From Malus domestica (Eukaryota > Streptophyta > Magnoliopsida > Rosales > Rosaceae), in NCBI RefSeq assembly GCF_042453785.1, contig NC_091663.1, forward strand, positions 37,221,001-37,285,000: a stretch of DNA of 64,000 nt. The letters are read 5' to 3'. The notes below the pieces were generated by a model that saw nothing but the letters and a program-made list of their open reading frames with translations, ran no database searches and was not told where the DNA came from. Shown here piece after piece: positions 62,139 to 64,000 of this stretch. Numbering within the stretch: the stretch's first letter is position 1; each line of letters begins with the position of its first letter. Position numbers and translations under genes: made by a program.

Positions 62139-62646
62139 GAGGAACGACTCTCTCATATCGCTTGACGAACCAAGCTCCTCGTCTGTAAGAGCCTAAACTG
62201 CAAGACACAACGCTCCTGGCCCGCAAGAGCATAAACTGCATACGGCACCAAAAAAAAAAAAAAATGTGTATTTTGAACTACGTTTTGACTTGATCTCTTT
62301 CTTTGAAAGGGTACGTAGGCAGCTGAAATATTTAATTTCGAGTTCAGTCATATCAAAATAAAAAATAAAAAAATGTTTTATTAAAGAAAAAAAAATATAC
62401 ATATGTTTTATGTATTTACAAAAAAATATATTTATTTACATCTTCAAAAAATAAAAAAATAATAAAAAAATAATAAAAAATAAAAAATGTCAGCAAAAGA
62501 CCCCAAATGCTAGGCCTATCCCTTCGCCAAAATGTCTGCTTCTTCTTCTTCCAGGCCCAGGCCTCCCTCCATTTCACAGGCCCGGATGCCAAGAGCCCAA
62601 CTCTCGTGGCCCGCCCGAGCAGCAGCTAAAAGAGCACCAACCGACA

Positions 62647-62838
62647 ATGGCATCGCACGACGTCCCATACACTGGCGGTGATGTGAAGAAATCTGGAGGG
62701 CACATGCTTACCCTGACCGGAAAAGATACCAAGCCCTCAGGCTCGCACCCTTACATCTCCCAGAGAAATCAAAGAAAAGAAAAGCCAGCTAGTTTCGCAG
62801 AGAGAAACCCAAAGGGCAAGGATTTGAGCGATGACTAA
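62647..62838 (+). CDS. Small unrecognised frame
   Basis: A 63-residue frame (MASHDVPYTGGDVKKSGGH onwards, ending GKDLSDD) is hydrophilic and rich in Lys, Ser and Gly. I do not recognise it. It lies directly downstream of the gag-only element and directly upstream of an aspartic protease fragment, in a region made of gene pieces. It may be a fragment of a host gene or a chance frame. Confidence 0.25.
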   Translation: MASHDVPYTGGDVKKSGGHMLTLTGKDTKPSGSHPYISQRNQRKEKPASFAERNPKGKDLSDD

Positions 62839-62844
62839 GTATCG

Positions 62845-63180
62845 TTGACGGAGCAGAAGTTCACGCTCTTCGACATTGACAACGGCTCGTGGAGCATTTT
62901 CCGGGTCGATTTCCATTTTCCCAAGGGTCTGGAGTCATCTTCTGAGTTCCCGATCACTCCCACTCGAGTCACTCCATCGGGGCTCCACCGGCGACCCTTC
63001 GACGGCCGGCGGCTCCAGAGATCGGTGCCCAACGCCCACATGAGGCTCTATGACGATCTCCTCGCCAACGGGTACTACACGACGCGGCTGTGGATTGGGA
63101 CGCCACCGCAGCAATTCGCGCTGATTGTGGATACGGGAAGTACGGTGACTTATGTGCCTTGCTTTGACTGTGAGCAGTGA
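62845..63180 (+). pseudogene. Aspartic protease (A1, nepenthesin-type) first-exon fragment
   Basis: The frame carries SGLHRRPFDGRRLQRS, MRLYDDLLANGYYTTRLWIG and IVDTGSTVTYVPC, the N-terminal part of plant A1 aspartic proteases with the first catalytic DTG motif. The upstream part (TEQKFTLFDIDNGSWS) does not look like the expected signal peptide. After CFDCEQ the frame ends, but GTGAAC immediately before the stop could be the original first-intron donor. The second DTG/DSG half of the enzyme is absent and a helicase piece follows, so this is a stranded fragment. Confidence 0.8.
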
Positions 63181-63421
63181 ACTTTTCATCTGTGTTTTTT
63201 TCCAATTTGTCTAATTTCTGAGATCTGCTGGAGAATTGGATCGATTTGGGTTTATTTTCAATTGGGTTTCCTGGATTTGAAGAATTGGCGATAAAGATCG
63301 GTTCTTTTGATCTTAAGATCTTGGGATTTTGGAGTGGAAAAAGTTACTGCGATCTTAGACATGCATAGATCTTGTTGAGATTGAACAAGAATTTTGAGCC
63401 ATTGTACACATCTGAGCAAAG

Positions 63422-64000
63422 GAGAAGGTTCCTGAGAGTGAGAAGACTGATCAGCTATTGGCTTTGCTCGTAGCAGAGGCATCTCGGGTTGAAGGAACTG
63501 GCCATCCCTTTCCCTTAAACGATTGTGTTTGTTGAAAGGAAGACGAGATGTGACGAAGTTGCTGAAGCTTTGGTAACACAAGGGTTGCATGCAGTTGCTC
63601 TTCATGGTGGTCGTACACAAACTGAAAGAGAGGCTGCTCTACGTGATTTTAGAAAAGGCACTACCAGTATTTTGGTTGCCACTGATGTTGCGTCTCGCGG
63701 TTTGGATGTCTCAGGAGTTGCACATGTTATCAATTTGGATCTTCCAAAGAGCATGGAAGATTATGTACACCGGATTGGAAGGACGGGAAGAGCAGGATCA
63801 ATGGGACAATCTACGTCCTTTTACACAGATCGTGATATGTTCCTCGTGGCAAATATAAAGAAAGCGATATCAGATGCTGGATCTGGGAATGCTGTGGCTT
63901 TCGCAACTGGGAAGACTGCAAGAAGGAAAGAAAAAGAAGCAGCAGCTACTGAAAAGCAAGCCAGGGTTGCTTCCAGAAGCTCAATAGCAGGACCAACATC
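63422..64000 (+). pseudogene. DEAD-box RNA helicase C-terminal fragment, runs off the window
   Basis: The sequence encodes the second RecA-like half of a DEAD-box helicase: ESEKTDQLLALLVAEASRVE, IVFVERK (motif IV), ALHGGRTQTEREAALRDF, ILVATDVASRGLD (motif V) and YVHRIGRTGRAG (motif VI). A Lys/Ala-rich tail continues to the window edge. One extra base near 63516-63519 separates HPFPL from IVFVERK. The first helicase half, with the Walker A and DEAD motifs, is not upstream. It therefore looks like a fragment or retrocopy; a real gene with an assembly error and missing upstream part is less likely. Confidence 0.75.

Larger units (their letters stand above)
58571..62500 (+). mobile_element. Gag-only LTR retrotransposon (Ty3/Gypsy, probably TAT-like), 3' end not found
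   Basis: The left LTR is about 58571-59465, starting TGTAGACATCG and ending TTACA, with a TATA-like CTATAAATA near 58780. A primer-binding-like string, TTGGCACGCCCGGTGGGACC, follows at 59467. The internal region holds one long gag-type open frame and no recognisable protease, reverse transcriptase, RNase H or integrase in this window. A tail with GTACGTAGGCAGC at about 62310 is like sequence I associate with TAT-group elements. I found no matching right LTR before the window ends, so the element is incomplete or its end is lost. Age cannot be estimated from a single LTR. Non-autonomous plant elements with only gag are a known class. Confidence 0.75.

Noticed and set aside
1-64000. CRISPR arrays, operons, prokaryotic mobile islands or attachment sites
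   Set aside because: The window is plant nuclear DNA with spliced genes. The only evenly spaced repeats are the LTR units and microsatellites, and they have no CRISPR-like direct repeat and spacer pattern.

Overview
The window is nuclear DNA of a flowering plant. Genes are split by many short AT-rich introns, the proteins are plant-specific in type (ERS1-type ethylene receptor, group VII ERF, KIN-14 kinesin with a calponin-homology domain, PR-10, dirigent protein), and the spaces between genes are filled with MULE-type MITEs, Au-type SINEs, Cassandra TRIMs and LTR debris. The PR-10 protein resembles the Bet v 1/Mal d 1 class, and several short dispersed repeats look like ones I associate with apple and pear. 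A rosid, probably Rosaceae (Malus/Pyrus type), is my best inference, but no marker here proves it.

Layout. 0.1-5.6 kb (+): the 3' two thirds or more of an RSH1-type (p)ppGpp metabolism gene, with an Au SINE in one intron. 6.1-6.5 kb: a MULE-type MITE. 6.7-10.2 kb (-): two tandem paralogues of the Ole e 1/proline-rich cell-wall family, one using a GC-AG intron. 10.5-17.4 kb: a repeat island with a SINE, a 744-bp MULE-type element with a long homopurine tract, a probable LTR, and a 2.0-kb Pack-MULE that carries a SufE-domain host fragment interrupted by a complete Cassandra TRIM. 17.5-18.5 kb (+): a group VII ERF with the Met-Cys N-degron. 20.3-20.9 kb (-): a frameshifted dirigent gene. 22.4-24.0 kb (+): ribosomal protein eL19. 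24.7-27.5 kb (-): ethylene receptor ERS1. 27.7-29.3 kb: MITEs. 29.6-33.3 kb (-): mitochondrial fumarase with 17 coding exons. 34-38.4 kb: SINEs and a small orphan frame. 38.4-40.8 kb (+): a GH28 protein without the canonical catalytic motifs. 41.6-43.4 kb (-): PR-10 with a repeat-expanded intron. 45.0-50.4 kb (-): KIN-14 kinesin with 19 coding exons, one bounded by a U12 AT-AC intron. 50.5-58.1 kb: gene-poor. 58.1-62.5 kb: a Cassandra solo LTR and a gag-only LTR element. 62.6-64.0 kb (+): a patchwork of host gene fragments (aspartic protease, DEAD-box helicase).

The genes do not form one pathway. They are a typical set of unrelated neighbours: plastid stringent response, ethylene sensing, hypoxia sensing, TCA cycle, translation, cell-wall remodelling, defence and cytoskeleton. 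Exon borders were set by reading splice sites and checking phase by hand. RSH1 (from its first visible exon), both PRPs, ERF, eL19, ERS1, fumarase, GH28, PR-10 and the kinesin each give one uninterrupted frame. The most notable signals are the nested Pack-MULE/Cassandra, the AT-AC intron, and the large homopurine MITE.
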